NCBI RefSeq assembly: GCF_001644225.1 | Contig: NZ_LSTV01000001.1 | Location: forward strand, 248,001-312,000 | Length of the DNA: 64,000 bases | Origin: Microbacterium oleivorans | GTDB taxonomy: Bacteria > Actinomycetota > Actinomycetes > Actinomycetales > Microbacteriaceae | Direction: 5' to 3' | In this document: one piece after another, positions 17,234 to 26,865 of the stretch | How the letters are laid out: each line of letters begins with the position of its first letter | Position numbering within the stretch: position 1 is the stretch's first letter | Made by a program: the position numbers and the translations under genes | The notes under the pieces: generated by a model | The model's database searches: none | Told to the model about the DNA's origin: nothing | What the model saw: the letters and a program-made list of their open reading frames with translations, nothing else

Positions 17234-17473
17234 GTCCGGCGAGGATGCGAGCGGGCGACGCTGGAACGGTCGACCAGCGCCGCTGGCCCAGACTTACGGA
17301 ACCTCCGCCACCGCCACGCCGTCGTGCGTGACACACCCATCTCCGCCGCGACGTGCGCGACCGCACGCCCCGATCCGATGCGCTGAACCATGACCAACCT
17401 GCCGGCCGGCGTCAGCCGGGCGTTCCCGTGAGACAAGAGAGACCTCCGAGGACTCGAGAGAACCTAGACAGCT
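17110..17473 (-). mobile_element. IS481-family element remnant with internal deletion
   Basis: The minus strand carries the transposase N-terminus from 17436 ([20 protein letters not shown], then a helix-turn-helix with [12 protein letters not shown]) to about 17234. It is fused out of frame to the last ~45 codons of the same gene, so roughly the central 60% is deleted. The element end on this side reads, inward, AGCTGTCTAGG from 17473, and the other end reads AGCTGTACTGA from 17110. Only the AGCTGT hexamer is common, and no target-site duplication is apparent. The copy cannot encode a functional transposase. Confidence 0.8.
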
Positions 17474-17590
17474 CCAACTCGACCCCGGACGTCTCTCCTA
17501 CGGCAACAACGATCCGGGTCAGTACACCTAGCGCCGGAGGGGCCCGCGACCGCGAAGGCGCCCGCCCCGCAGGTCGTAGTCTGGGACCTC
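17474..17590. other. Intergenic DNA between the IS remnant and the phosphoribosyltransferase gene
   Basis: Together with the adjoining dead IS remnant this is the longest stretch here without an intact gene (17121-17590). In the last 117 bp I see only TAGTCT at 17577-17582, 8 nt before the next ATG, a likely -10 for a near-leaderless transcript. Confidence 0.5.
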
Positions 17591-18109
17591 ATGGACGAAG
17601 GGATGCCGGTGGCCGCCGAACGCGAGACGTTGACCTGGGACGATTTCGGCGGGGCGACCCGCGACCTCGCGCGATCGATCATCGCCGACGGGTTCGCTCC
17701 CGACATCGTCGTCGCCATCGCCCGCGGGGGACTGCTGCCCGCCGGAGCGATCGCGTACGGCTTGGGGGTGAAGAGCTGCGGTGCGTTGAACGTCGAGTTC
17801 TACACCGGCATCGGCACGGTGCTCGACGCCCCCGCGCTCCTGCCGCCCGACCTCGACCTCGGCGCCCTGCCGGGCAAGCGCGTGCTCCTCGTCGACGACG
17901 TCGCCGACAGCGGCCGCACCCTCGCGCTCGCCGTGAAGATGCTGCGGGAGGCCGGCGCCGACGTCCGCTCGGTGTGCATCTACACGAAGCCGGGATCGAT
18001 CGCGATGCCCGACTACTCGTGGCGCGAGACCGACCTCTGGATCGACTTCCCCTGGTCGTTCCGCGGAACCGTGGTCCAGGAGGACCAGGGGCTCCCCGCC
18101 GGCGCATGA
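17591..18109 (+). CDS. PRTase-type phosphoribosyltransferase
   Basis: The 172-aa protein has the PRPP-binding loop [13 protein letters not shown] at about residues 97-109 and an N-terminal PPi-loop region ([12 protein letters not shown]). It resembles the xanthine/hypoxanthine-guanine phosphoribosyltransferase group, but the base cannot be assigned. Its stop overlaps the ung start (ATGA), so it is [15 protein letters not shown] coupled to a DNA repair gene. Confidence 0.88.
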   Translation: MDEGMPVAAERETLTWDDFGGATRDLARSIIADGFAPDIVVAIARGGLLPAGAIAYGLGVKSCGALNVEFYTGIGTVLDAPALLPPDLDLGALPGKRVLLVDDVADSGRTLALAVKMLREAGADVRSVCIYTKPGSIAMPDYSWRETDLWIDFPWSFRGTVVQEDQGLPAGA

Positions 18110-18792
18110 CCGCCCGCTCGCTCGACGACCTGGCCGCCGACGGTCTGCTCGACCCGGAATGGGCCCACGCGCTCGGGCCCGTGGCATCCGACATCGCGGC
18201 CCTCGGCGACCGCCTGCGCGCCGACGAGCGCGGCTACTTGCCCGAGGGACGCCACGTCCTGCGCGCCTTCGCGCAGCCGCTGTCGCGCGTGCGGGTGCTC
18301 ATCGTCGGCCAGGACCCGTACCCCACCCCGGGGCATCCGATCGGCCTCTCGTTCGCCGTCGAGCGCCACGTGCGTCCGCTGCCGCGCAGCCTCGCCAACA
18401 TCTACGCCGAGCTCTCGGCCGATCTCGGCATCCCCCCGGCGCCCCACGGCGACCTGTCGGCGTGGACCGAGCAGGGCGTCCTGCTCCTCAACCGCGTCCT
18501 CACCGTCGCGCCCGGCGAGGCGGGCTCCCACCGCGGCTGGGGGTGGGAACGCGTCACCGAGCACGCGATCCGCACCCTCGTCGCGCGGCCCGGTCCGCTC
18601 GTCGCGGTGCTGTGGGGGAGGGATGCCGCGGGCCTCATCCCCATGCTCGGCGACACCCCGCGCGTCGAGTCGGCGCATCCGTCCCCCCTCTCGGCGCGGC
18701 GCGGCTTCTTCGGGTCGCGGCCGTTCTCTCGGGTGAACGCGCTGCTCGAGGCGCAGGGGGCGGCCCCCGTCGACTGGCGGCTGCCCGACTGA
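18106..18792 (+). CDS. ung: Uracil-DNA glycosylase, family 1
   Basis: The 228-aa enzyme removes uracil from DNA. It has the water-activating loop [16 protein letters not shown] (catalytic Asp in GQDPY) and the minor-groove intercalation loop [17 protein letters not shown], both intact. Length matches bacterial Ung. The ATG overlaps the phosphoribosyltransferase stop. Confidence 0.96.
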   Translation: MTARSLDDLAADGLLDPEWAHALGPVASDIAALGDRLRADERGYLPEGRHVLRAFAQPLSRVRVLIVGQDPYPTPGHPIGLSFAVERHVRPLPRSLANIYAELSADLGIPPAPHGDLSAWTEQGVLLLNRVLTVAPGEAGSHRGWGWERVTEHAIRTLVARPGPLVAVLWGRDAAGLIPMLGDTPRVESAHPSPLSARRGFFGSRPFSRVNALLEAQGAAPVDWRLPD

Positions 18793-18827
18793 CGGGACGG
18801 GCCGCCGGTGAGCCGTATGCTGGCGGC

Positions 18828-19451
18828 ATGCTGGAGGACGAGTACGAGCGCGATCGTCGTCGCCTGCCCCGTCACCTCCGCCGCCGGCCCGAGCCCGAGC
18901 GCGAGTTCTCCTTCGAGCTGCGTCCCGCCGTGCGCACCGACATGCCGGACGTCCGGGAGATCTACAACTACTACGTCACCAACTCCGTCGTCACCTTCGA
19001 CGAGAAGCGCTGGACGCACGCGCAGTGGGTGGAGAAGTTCGACCACCTGACGAAGCTCGGGCTGCCGTTCCTCGTCGCCGTCTCGCCGACCGGGCAGATC
19101 CTCGGCTACGGCCTCGTCTCGCCCTGGACGGGCAAGAGCGGCTTCCGCTACACCGTCGAGAACTCGATCTACCTGGGCCAGGCGGCCACCGGCAAGGGGC
19201 TCGGGAAGGCGCTGCTGCAGGCCCTCATCGCCGCGTGCGAGGAGAAGGGCATCCGCGAGATGGTCGCCGTCATCAGCGACAAGGGGGCCGAGGGTTCGCT
19301 CGCCCTGCACGAGCGGCTCGGTTTCGTCGAGGTGGGCCGGATGGGGCGCGTCGGATACAAGTTCGGGCGATCGCTCGGCACGATCTACCTGCAGAAGCAC
19401 CTCAACCCGAAGAAGAAGGAATCGATCCTCTCGCGCATCCGCGCGCGCTGA
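18828..19451 (+). CDS. GNAT family N-acetyltransferase (phosphinothricin-acetyltransferase-like)
   Basis: The 207-aa protein has a GNAT domain from about residue 30: AVRTDMPDVREIYNYYV resembles the start of the Pat/Bar subgroup, and acetyl-CoA motif A is YLGQAATGKGLGKALLQALI. An arginine-rich N-terminal extension of about 27 residues precedes it. Substrate unknown. TATGCT lies 6 nt before the ATG, which selects this start. It converges on the emfourin-like gene with one base between the stop codons. Confidence 0.85.
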   Translation: MLEDEYERDRRRLPRHLRRRPEPEREFSFELRPAVRTDMPDVREIYNYYVTNSVVTFDEKRWTHAQWVEKFDHLTKLGLPFLVAVSPTGQILGYGLVSPWTGKSGFRYTVENSIYLGQAATGKGLGKALLQALIAACEEKGIREMVAVISDKGAEGSLALHERLGFVEVGRMGRVGYKFGRSLGTIYLQKHLNPKKKESILSRIRAR

Positions 19452-19452
19452 G

Positions 19453-19740
19453 TCAGGGAGCCGGCACCGCCGCGCCGTCGGCCTGCACCCGGTCGATCAG
19501 GTCGCGCCAGGGCCCGGCGGCGTCGCCGTCGCCGAGCGACGCCCGGCGGTGGCACGAGCCGCCGGCCACGGCGACCTCCCACGAGAACCGGTCGGCACCG
19601 GGAGCGGATGCCGGTGGTTCCTCCCACGGGCACGCGTCGATGAGCGGCATCCACCCGTCCGCCTCCTCGGGGGCGACTTCGACGCGCCATGCCCGGCGCA
19701 GCCCTGCGAAGCCGCCGGTGCGCACCACGTCGATCGTCAT
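19453..19740 (-). CDS. Emfourin-like inhibitor of M4 proteases
   Basis: The 95-aa protein starts MTIDVVRTGGFAGLRR and has the W-x-x-LI-x-ACPW, GADRFSW and GPWRDLIDRV segments of the emfourin family, first described as the protein inhibitor of Serratia protealysin. It lies 4 nt downstream of the M4 protease gene on the same strand, the same gene order as the characterised pair. No signal peptide, so it would act in the cytoplasm, guarding against premature protease activity. An alternative start at 19761 (MPEPADP) would overlap the protease gene. Confidence 0.85.
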   Translation of the reverse strand: MTIDVVRTGGFAGLRRAWRVEVAPEEADGWMPLIDACPWEEPPASAPGADRFSWEVAVAGGSCHRRASLGDGDAAGPWRDLIDRVQADGAAVPAP

Positions 19741-19744
19741 CGGG

Positions 19745-20803
19745 TCAGCGGGTTCGGGCATCCTCCACGACTCCGACGCTCGCCCACGCGGTGCGGACGG
19801 CGACGGCCTCCTCCGAGTCCTCACCGTACTCCCGCGCCGCCGTGTCCGCGGTCGCCGTCGCGAACTGCGCGAAGGTGGCGGCGGGGCTGAGGGAACCGGC
19901 GGTGAGGGTGAGGTACCAGATACGTCCCGCGCGCTCCCAGGCGTAGCCGCCGAGCGCCGTGGCGACGAGGTGGAAGGCCTTGTTCGGGATGCCGGAGTTG
20001 ATGTGCACGCCGCCGTTGTCGCCTGAGGTCTCGACGAAGTCGCGCATGTGCGAGGGCTGCGGGTCCTTGCCGAGCACATCGTCGTCGTAGGCGGTGCCCG
20101 GGGCGGCGAGCGAGCGCAGCGCCGATCCGGTGACGGCGTCGGTGAAGATCTCGGCGCCGACGAGCCAGGTCGCGGCATCCGCCGTCTGTCCGTGGTGGTG
20201 CTGGTCGGTGAGCGCCCCGAAGACGTCGGCGATCGATTCGTTGAGCGCGCCGGACTGCCCCGAGTAGTCGAGGCCGCCGGCGCTGTCGATGACGCCGTGC
20301 CCGAGCTCGTGCGCGATGACGCTGAGCGAACGGGTGAACCCGGCGAACACCTCGCCGTCGCCGTCGCCGAACACCATGCGCTCGCCGTCCCAGAACGCGT
20401 TGTCGTACGCCCGGCCGTAGTGCACGGTGGCGGCGAGAGCGCCGCTGCGGCCGTCGAGACCGACCCGCTCGAAGGCGTCCCAGAGGAAGGTGAAGGTCGC
20501 GCCGAGCCCGTCGTACGCCTCGTCGACCGCCGCGTCGCCGGTGGGGGCGGCGCCCTCGGCGCGGGCGGGGGTGCCCGGCAGCTCCTCGCGGTTCTGCGCG
20601 TCGGAGATCAGCCGGTCGGGGTCGGGCGCCGCCGAGACGACGAGGGCGTCGCCGTCGACCGACAGGTCGAGGTGCGCGCGCATCGGCGCGTACGCCCGCG
20701 GGACGGCGAGGGTCGCGCGTGCGGCGGCGACGGCGTGCGGGAATCGTTCGGCCGGAGCGGCCGCGAGACGGGCGAGCAGGTACGGCGGGACGATGGCGTG
20801 CAT
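19745..20803 (-). CDS. Protealysin-like M4 metalloprotease
   Basis: The 352-aa zinc protease has HELGH at residues 165-169 and the third zinc ligand in [12 protein letters not shown]. The N-terminus carries the short protealysin-type propeptide motif (IVPPYLL) instead of the long thermolysin propeptide, and there is no signal peptide, as in protealysin. Total length matches the short-propeptide subgroup. TAGCGT is 6 nt before the ATG, so the protease-inhibitor pair has its own leaderless promoter, 41 bp after the ABC transporter operon. Confidence 0.93.
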   Translation of the reverse strand: MHAIVPPYLLARLAAAPAERFPHAVAAARATLAVPRAYAPMRAHLDLSVDGDALVVSAAPDPDRLISDAQNREELPGTPARAEGAAPTGDAAVDEAYDGLGATFTFLWDAFERVGLDGRSGALAATVHYGRAYDNAFWDGERMVFGDGDGEVFAGFTRSLSVIAHELGHGVIDSAGGLDYSGQSGALNESIADVFGALTDQHHHGQTADAATWLVGAEIFTDAVTGSALRSLAAPGTAYDDDVLGKDPQPSHMRDFVETSGDNGGVHINSGIPNKAFHLVATALGGYAWERAGRIWYLTLTAGSLSPAATFAQFATATADTAAREYGEDSEEAVAVRTAWASVGVVEDARTR

Positions 20804-20844
20804 GCGGCCACGCTAGTGCCCGGCGCCGACACCCGGGCCGTCGG

Positions 20845-21642
20845 TCAGCGCTCGCGCGGGTCGATGACGGGGATCGACGCGAGCAGGCGACGGGTGTAGG
20901 CGACCTGCGGATCGAGCAGGACCTTCTCGGTCGGGCCCTCCTCGACGACACGGCCCTCGGTCATGACGACGACGTCGTCGCAGAGGTTCTGCACCACGCC
21001 GATGTCGTGCGAGACCATCACCAGGGTCAGGCCGTTCTGCTGCCGCAGGCCCCGGATGAGGTCGAGGATCTGCGCCCGGACGGTCACGTCGAGCGCCGAC
21101 AGCGGCTCGTCGCCGACGAGGACGTCGGGCCGGTGCACGAGGGCGCGGGCGAGGGCGATGCGCTGCCGCTGACCGCCCGAGAACTCGTGGGGGAACCGCT
21201 CCGCGGCGTCGGCGGGCAGGCCGACGTCGTCCAGCACCTCCCGCACGCGCGCGCGGTGGTCGCCCGGGATCTCGAGCGCCGACAGCGGCTCGCCGACGAT
21301 GCGTCCGACGCTCATCCGCGGGTCGAGCGACCCGTACGGGTCCTGGAAGACGATGCCGGTCCGCCGCCGCAGCCAGTGCAGGGAGCGAGCGGGTGCGCTC
21401 CCGTCGACGGGACGCCCGTCGAACTCGACGGTGCCGGCGGTCGCCGTGTCGAGGCCGAGCAGCAGGCGCACCAGCGTGGACTTGCCCGAGCCGGACTCGC
21501 CGATGATGCCGAGGGCGCTGTGGGCGCGGACGTCGACGTCCACGTCGTCGAGCGCCGTCGTCCACCGTTTCGGTGCGAAGGCACCGGCCCGCGGCATCCG
21601 GTACCGCCGCGTGAGTCCGCGCGCACGGATCAGTTCGCTCAC
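20845..21642 (-). CDS. Peptide ABC transporter ATP-binding protein (OppF-like)
   Basis: The 265-aa ATPase has Walker [10 protein letters not shown], the ABC signature [15 protein letters not shown], Walker [14 protein letters not shown] and the switch histidine in VMVSHD. It is the last gene of a five-gene minus-strand operon. Its GTG overlaps the stop of the partner ATPase by four bases. The C-terminal tail ([12 protein letters not shown]) is the short OppD/F-type extension. Confidence 0.92.
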   Translation of the reverse strand: MSELIRARGLTRRYRMPRAGAFAPKRWTTALDDVDVDVRAHSALGIIGESGSGKSTLVRLLLGLDTATAGTVEFDGRPVDGSAPARSLHWLRRRTGIVFQDPYGSLDPRMSVGRIVGEPLSALEIPGDHRARVREVLDDVGLPADAAERFPHEFSGGQRQRIALARALVHRPDVLVGDEPLSALDVTVRAQILDLIRGLRQQNGLTLVMVSHDIGVVQNLCDDVVVMTEGRVVEEGPTEKVLLDPQVAYTRRLLASIPVIDPRER

Positions 21643-22430
21643 GCGTCCCCCCTCGGTCGCCACAGGGTCGCCGTCGCGTCCCGCAGCAGGGCCTGCGTGA
21701 CGGGGGAGGCGGGGGAGTGCAGCAGCGTGCGCAGCGGTCCCTGCTCGACGACGCGTCCGGTGTCGAGGACGACGGCGTCCGTCGCGATCTGCGAGAGCAC
21801 CGCGAGGTCGTGCGTGATGAACACGAGCGACATCCCGTCCTCGTCGACGAGCTGGTGCAGCAGGTCGAGGATCTCGGCTTGGATCGTCACGTCGAGCGCC
21901 GTCGTGGGCTCGTCGGCGATGAGCAGACGCGGCCGGCAGGCGAGGGCCATGGCGATCGCGACGCGCTGACGCTGTCCGCCCGAGAGCTGGTGCGGGTAGC
22001 GGCGGACGATCGACTCCGGATCGGGCAGGCGCACCCGGCGCGCCTCCTCGACCGCCCGCGCCCACGCGTCGGCGCGGGAGACGTCGCGATGGTGGATGCG
22101 GATCGACTCGGCGATCTGTCGCCCCACCGTGCGGATCGGGTTGAGCGCCGTCTGCGGCTCCTGGAATACCATGCCGATCTCGTCCCCGCGCAGCTGCGCG
22201 AGGTCGCGATCCCGCATACCGACGAGCTCCCGCCCGTCCCAGCGGATGCTGCCGCCGACCTCCGCGCCGTCGGGCAGGAGCCCGAGGATCGCGAGCGCCG
22301 TGAGGGACTTGCCCGACCCCGACTCGCCGATGAGGCCGACGCGGTCGCCGTCTCCCACCTCGAGGTCGACGCCGTCGACGACGCGGCGACCGCCGACGTC
22401 GATCGTGAGTCCCGCCACCGAGAGCGTCAT
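21639..22430 (-). CDS. Peptide ABC transporter ATP-binding protein (OppD-like)
   Basis: The 263-aa ATPase has Walker [11 protein letters not shown], signature [15 protein letters not shown], Walker [15 protein letters not shown] and ITHDLAV. It forms the heterodimeric motor with the neighbouring ATPase. ATGA overlap with the upstream permease gene. Confidence 0.92.
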   Translation of the reverse strand: MTLSVAGLTIDVGGRRVVDGVDLEVGDGDRVGLIGESGSGKSLTALAILGLLPDGAEVGGSIRWDGRELVGMRDRDLAQLRGDEIGMVFQEPQTALNPIRTVGRQIAESIRIHHRDVSRADAWARAVEEARRVRLPDPESIVRRYPHQLSGGQRQRVAIAMALACRPRLLIADEPTTALDVTIQAEILDLLHQLVDEDGMSLVFITHDLAVLSQIATDAVVLDTGRVVEQGPLRTLLHSPASPVTQALLRDATATLWRPRGDA

Positions 22431-23308
22431 GCCGTCACCGCCGCGGGCGGTTCCGCGCCGACCGGGCCGACACGGCGCGACAGCGTGGGGTCGGTGGCGT
22501 CGCGCAGGGCGTCGCCGAGGAGGTTGAAACCGAGCACCGTCAGGGTGATCGCGAGCCCCGGCCACACCACCGAGAGCGGGTGGACACTGATGAACCGCTG
22601 CAGGTCGGCCAGCAGCAGCCCCCACGACGGCTCCGTCACGGGGGCGCCGAACCCGAGGTAGGACAGTCCCGCCTCGGCGAGGACGGCGACGGCCATGCCC
22701 CAGGACAGCTGCACGATGAACACCGGCGCGACGTTGGGCAGCAGGTGGCGCCACAGGTTCTGCCAGGGGGTCAAGCCCGAGGCGCGTCCGGCGAGCACGA
22801 AGTCGCTGTGCAGCACCCGGCGGAGCTCGGGCCGGGTCACCCGGGCGATGTTGACCCCGAACCCGATGCCGACCGAGACGACGACCACGAGAAGGGAGCC
22901 GCCCCACACCGCCGAGATCATCATCGCGATGAGCAGCACGGGGAAGGCGATGAGGACGTCGACGAGCACCGTGACGGCCTCGCGGACGGGCCGCGGGGTG
23001 AGCGCCCCGAGAGCCGCGAGCACGAGCCCGATGACGGTCGCGATGACCCCGGCGCCGACGGCGACGAGGACCGTCGTGCGCGCGCCCGCCATGAGCAGGC
23101 TGAGGATGTCGCGGCCCGAACCGTCGGTGCCGAGCAGATGCGCGGCATCCGGTCCGGACCACCGGTTCGCGACGTCGACGCGCTGCGGATCGAACGGCGT
23201 CCAGATGAGCGAGACGGCGGCGACGACGAGGATGACGAGAACGACGACGACGCCGAACCGTCCCGTGCCCGACCCCCAGAGCCGCTGCGCCCACGTGAAC
23301 CGCCGCAT
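22427..23308 (-). CDS. Peptide ABC transporter permease (OppC-like)
   Basis: The 293-aa permease begins with a charged cytoplasmic segment, then one helix and the OppC-type N-terminal loop (GTDGSGRDILSLLMAGARTT), followed by the five-helix BPD domain with the EAGLSYLGFG coupling segment. Start codon overlaps the upstream permease stop (TGATG). Confidence 0.92.
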   Translation of the reverse strand: MRRFTWAQRLWGSGTGRFGVVVVLVILVVAAVSLIWTPFDPQRVDVANRWSGPDAAHLLGTDGSGRDILSLLMAGARTTVLVAVGAGVIATVIGLVLAALGALTPRPVREAVTVLVDVLIAFPVLLIAMMISAVWGGSLLVVVVSVGIGFGVNIARVTRPELRRVLHSDFVLAGRASGLTPWQNLWRHLLPNVAPVFIVQLSWGMAVAVLAEAGLSYLGFGAPVTEPSWGLLLADLQRFISVHPLSVVWPGLAITLTVLGFNLLGDALRDATDPTLSRRVGPVGAEPPAAVTA

Positions 23309-24258
23309 CAGTCGGCCTCCCGCTGACGCGGATCGAGGAGGCGATGGACGAGGTCGACCGCGAAACCGATGACGAGGACGAGCCCGGTGAGCACGAGCAG
23401 CTCGCCTTGCACCTTCACGAGGTCCCGGTTGCCGGTGTCCTCCACGAGCATGCGGCCGATGCCGGGGAGGCTGAAGAGCTGCTCGATCACGACGGCGCCG
23501 ACCATGATGCCGGCGACCTGGACGCCCAGCACGGTGACGACCGACAGGCCGACGCTCGGCAGGCCGTGCCGCAAAAGCGCCTGCGTGCGGGTGAGTCCCT
23601 TCGCGGCCGCCGTCCGCACGAAGTCCTGCCCCATCGCCTGCAGGGTCGCCGAGCGCACGAACCGGAGCAGGACCGCGCCCTCGACGACGCCGATCGTGAG
23701 GGCCGGCAGGAGCAGGGCGCGGACGGCCGCGCCGGGGTCGGACCACCCGGCCCGCGGGAACCCCTGGGCGGGCAGCCAGCCGAGCGACACGGCGAAGACG
23801 ACGACGAGCATCATCCCCGCCCACACGACCGGGACGGCGGCGAGGGCCTGCGCGCCGACGGAGACGAGGACGCCGTCCGGTCGGCGGTGCCGGACCGCGG
23901 CGTGCACGCCGAACGGGACCGCGACGATGAGGGCGATGACGAAGGAGAGGATGCCGAGGGGCACCGTGACCTCCGCCTTCTGCAGCAGCTCCGAGGCCAC
24001 CGGCGTACCGGTCAGCTGCGAACGTCCGAGGTCCCCCGTGAGGATGCCGGCGATCCAGTCGCCGTACTGCACGGGCAGTGGCCGGTCGAGTCCCAGGCGC
24101 TCGCGGATCCCTGCGATCTGCTCGGGGGTGGAGTTGACGCCCGCGATGAGCTGCGCGACGTCACCGGGGAGGATGCGCAGGGTCGTGAAGATCAGCGCAC
24201 TGGCGACGAACAGGCCCAGCACCAGCAGGGCCAGTCGCGTCAGCGCGTAACGGATCAC
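23308..24258 (-). CDS. Peptide ABC transporter permease (OppB-like)
   Basis: The 316-aa permease has the OppB N-terminal motif (YALTRLALLVLGLFVASALIF, then RILPGD) and the coupling-helix region VVIEQLFSLPGIGRMLVE. GTG start overlapping the binding-protein stop (GTGA). Confidence 0.92.
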   Translation of the reverse strand: MIRYALTRLALLVLGLFVASALIFTTLRILPGDVAQLIAGVNSTPEQIAGIRERLGLDRPLPVQYGDWIAGILTGDLGRSQLTGTPVASELLQKAEVTVPLGILSFVIALIVAVPFGVHAAVRHRRPDGVLVSVGAQALAAVPVVWAGMMLVVVFAVSLGWLPAQGFPRAGWSDPGAAVRALLLPALTIGVVEGAVLLRFVRSATLQAMGQDFVRTAAAKGLTRTQALLRHGLPSVGLSVVTVLGVQVAGIMVGAVVIEQLFSLPGIGRMLVEDTGNRDLVKVQGELLVLTGLVLVIGFAVDLVHRLLDPRQREAD

Positions 24259-25763
24259 CCCTCGCTCTTGGCCAGTTCTGCGACGTTGAGTCGCTCGTTG
24301 ACGTTGACGGTCGGCATCCCGCTCACGTTCGAGCCGACCGCCACGACGGACGCACCGTTGTAGAGCCAGTCGGCGGCGTCGTCCTCGGACACGATGCGCG
24401 CGGCCTGCGCGAGCAGATCGGCGGCCTCGGCGTCGTCGGTCGCGGCGACCGACTGCGCGTACAGCGCCTGCACCTCAGGGTTGGCGTAGGTGAAGTAGTA
24501 GTCGGGGTTCGCCCAGTTCTCGAAGTCGCGCGCCTCGGTGTGCAGCACGAAGCTCAGCTCGTAGTCCTTGTTGACGTACACGTCGTTGATCCACGCCGGG
24601 AACTCGACGGGGTTCACTTGGAGGGTGATCCCCACGTCGCGCAGGTTGGAGACGAGGATCTGCGGGACCGTGGTGCCGTAGGCCGAGGGGATCGTGAGCG
24701 TGAGGGTGAGGTCTTCGGCGCCCGCCTCGGCGAGCAGGGCGCGCGCGGCCTCCGGGTCGAACGGGGCGACGTCGGCGAGGTCCTCGTACCCCGGGTCGAG
24801 CGACGGGATCGGGCCGTACATCGTCGTGCCGGCGCCGAGCGCCTCGACGATGGACGCGTTGTCGATCGCCTGGCGGATCGCCTGGCGCACCCGGTCGTCG
24901 GCGAGCGGACCGGAGGTCTGGTTGAACGCGAGCGTTCCCTTATCGGTGGACTCGCCGATCTCGAGAGAGAAGTCGCCGTTCGCCTCGATCTGGTCCTTCA
25001 GATTCGCGTCGAACCCGGTGAGCACGTCGAACTCGCCGGCCAGCGCGCCGCTGAGCGCGGCCTGGTTTTCGCCCACATAGGAGAAGACGACCTCGGCCGC
25101 GGCGGCCGGGGTGCCCCAGTACTCGGCGAAGCGCTCGAAGACGATGCTGTCGCCCTCGCGCCATTCGGTGAGACGGAAGGGGCCGGTGCCGTTCGCCGCG
25201 GTCTTGCGGTCGATCTTGTCGCCCTCCTTCAGGACGAGCCCGGCGCGACCCGTGAGGCTCCACAGGAGCGTCGAATCGGGCGCCTTCAGCGTGAGGGTCA
25301 CGGTCTGCCCGTCGGCGGCGATGTCCGCGACGTTCGCGAGCCGCGCGGAGTCGCGGAAGGTCGGGGTGTCGCGCACCTGCGTCAGCGACCACACGACGTC
25401 CTGGGGGGTGAGCGGCTGACCGTCGTGGAAGGTGACGCCTTCGCGCACCGTGAAGGTGTAGGTCAGCTTGTCGTCGGAGACCTCGTAGTCGCTCGCGAGC
25501 GCCGGGACGATCTCCTGGTCGGGGGTGCGGGCGACGAGGCCCTGGTAGACGTTGTCGACGAGGATCTGGTCGAGGGCCGAACCGGCCGTCTCGCGGATGT
25601 CGAGGTTGCCCGGCTCGAGCACGAGACGCACGTTGACGGATGCGTCGGGGTCGGGGGTGCCTGCCGAGGCGGAGGGACCGGGCTGGGAGCCGGTGCAGCC
25701 GGACAGGAGCAGGGCGCCGGCAGCGACGAGCGCGGCGGCGGCCAGGGCGGTGCGGCGAAGCAT
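24255..25763 (-). CDS. ABC transporter substrate-binding lipoprotein (family 5)
   Basis: The 502-aa protein starts with a basic residue pair and a hydrophobic signal ending in the lipobox LLLSGC, so it is anchored to the outer face of the membrane. The mature part is a family-5 (OppA/DppA-type) binding protein, with TYTFTVREGVTFHDGQPLTPQDVVWSL as signature. Ligand probably a peptide or small peptide-like compound. The ATG at 25763 follows AAAGGA by 12 nt, a long spacing; an in-frame GTG at 25802 would add 13 residues before the signal peptide. TAGGCT upstream on the minus strand (about 25843) is a likely -10. First gene of the operon. Confidence 0.92.
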   Translation of the reverse strand: MLRRTALAAAALVAAGALLLSGCTGSQPGPSASAGTPDPDASVNVRLVLEPGNLDIRETAGSALDQILVDNVYQGLVARTPDQEIVPALASDYEVSDDKLTYTFTVREGVTFHDGQPLTPQDVVWSLTQVRDTPTFRDSARLANVADIAADGQTVTLTLKAPDSTLLWSLTGRAGLVLKEGDKIDRKTAANGTGPFRLTEWREGDSIVFERFAEYWGTPAAAAEVVFSYVGENQAALSGALAGEFDVLTGFDANLKDQIEANGDFSLEIGESTDKGTLAFNQTSGPLADDRVRQAIRQAIDNASIVEALGAGTTMYGPIPSLDPGYEDLADVAPFDPEAARALLAEAGAEDLTLTLTIPSAYGTTVPQILVSNLRDVGITLQVNPVEFPAWINDVYVNKDYELSFVLHTEARDFENWANPDYYFTYANPEVQALYAQSVAATDDAEAADLLAQAARIVSEDDAADWLYNGASVVAVGSNVSGMPTVNVNERLNVAELAKSEG

Positions 25764-25867
25764 GTGCGTGGGGGATCCTTTCGGCACGATGGGGGTCGTC
25801 ACTGCGGCCGCGCCATCGGAGTGCTCGGGTGCGCGTTACAGCCTAGAGTCCCGCGCGCGCAGTTCGG

Positions 25868-26821
25868 TCACCGGCCGTCATGTGCCGCGCGGACGGCCGC
25901 GGCGAGCTCGACGGGGCGCTCCTCCTGCACGTTGTGCCCCGATTCCAGCTCGACGTGGCGGGCGTCCGGCATCCGCTCCCGGAACTCGCGCCGGTCCGCC
26001 TCGGTGAGGAAGCCCCGCGTGCCGGTGACGAGGGTGACGGGGGCGGTGACCGCGGCGAGGTGGTCCCATCCCGCGGCGGAGAGGACACCGGCATCCGCCC
26101 GCTGCGCGGCGTCGACCGCCGCGGCGGCCCCCGGGTCCGCCGCGAGCCGGTTCGCGAGGTGCGCGTAGTGGTGCTTCCACTCGACGCGGCCATCGGGGCG
26201 GATGCGGGAGTTCAGCGACACCCCTCGCGTGGCCGCCTCGCGCGAGCCGCCGAGACCGAACGAGAGTGCGCGGTCGACGAGGTCGTCGCGGCTCGCCCAG
26301 TCGGTGGGACCGGCGAAGAAGGCGCGGATCGAGGCGGCGGCGCCGTTCGGGTCGATGCCGGGGGAGATGTCGACGAGGACGAGGGCCGCGACGATCTCGG
26401 GATGCCGCGCCGCGAGGGCCGCGGCGGTGAGCCCGCCGAGCGAGTGCCCGACGACGGTCTGCGGGCGGCCGCCGGTCCAGGCGGTGACGGCGGGTGCGAT
26501 GTCGGCGGCGAGGGTGTCACCGGTGTACTGGGCGTCGCTGCGCCACGACGAGTCGCCGTGCCCCGGCAGGTCCAGGACGAGCGCCGGGAGACCGGCGGCG
26601 AGGACCGTCGTGTCCCACGTGTGGGCGTTGAGTCCGGCGCCGTGGAGGAACGTGACCTCGGGCGCGAGGCCCGGGTCGCCGAACCGCAGGGCGCTCACCG
26701 TCCGTCCGTCCGGCAGCCGGTGCGTCAGGCGGCGCACCGGCGGGACGGGGACCCCGAGGGCGTCGCCCTGCGCGGGGAGGTGGGAGAACTCGTCGAACGC
26801 GTCGTCGCTCACGTTCCTCAT
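25868..26821 (-). CDS. Alpha/beta fold hydrolase
   Basis: The 317-aa hydrolase has the oxyanion HGAGLNAHTWD block, the nucleophile in VVGHSLGGLTA, and the catalytic histidine in ESGHNVQEERP. Substrate unknown. The first residues (MRNVSDD) leave a choice of start: ATG at 26821 or a GTG four codons later. It is divergent from the AhpD-like gene. Confidence 0.88.
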   Translation of the reverse strand: MRNVSDDAFDEFSHLPAQGDALGVPVPPVRRLTHRLPDGRTVSALRFGDPGLAPEVTFLHGAGLNAHTWDTTVLAAGLPALVLDLPGHGDSSWRSDAQYTGDTLAADIAPAVTAWTGGRPQTVVGHSLGGLTAAALAARHPEIVAALVLVDISPGIDPNGAAASIRAFFAGPTDWASRDDLVDRALSFGLGGSREAATRGVSLNSRIRPDGRVEWKHHYAHLANRLAADPGAAAAVDAAQRADAGVLSAAGWDHLAAVTAPVTLVTGTRGFLTEADRREFRERMPDARHVELESGHNVQEERPVELAAAVRAAHDGR

Positions 26822-26865
26822 TGTCGTCGATCCCGCGGGGCGGGGACGCGGCTACGGTGGACGGC

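Noticed and set aside
15753..17473. Composite transposon with two active IS ends
   Set aside because: Both IS copies are truncated or inactivated, the ends share only AGCTGT, and no target-site duplication is apparent, so current mobility is unlikely.
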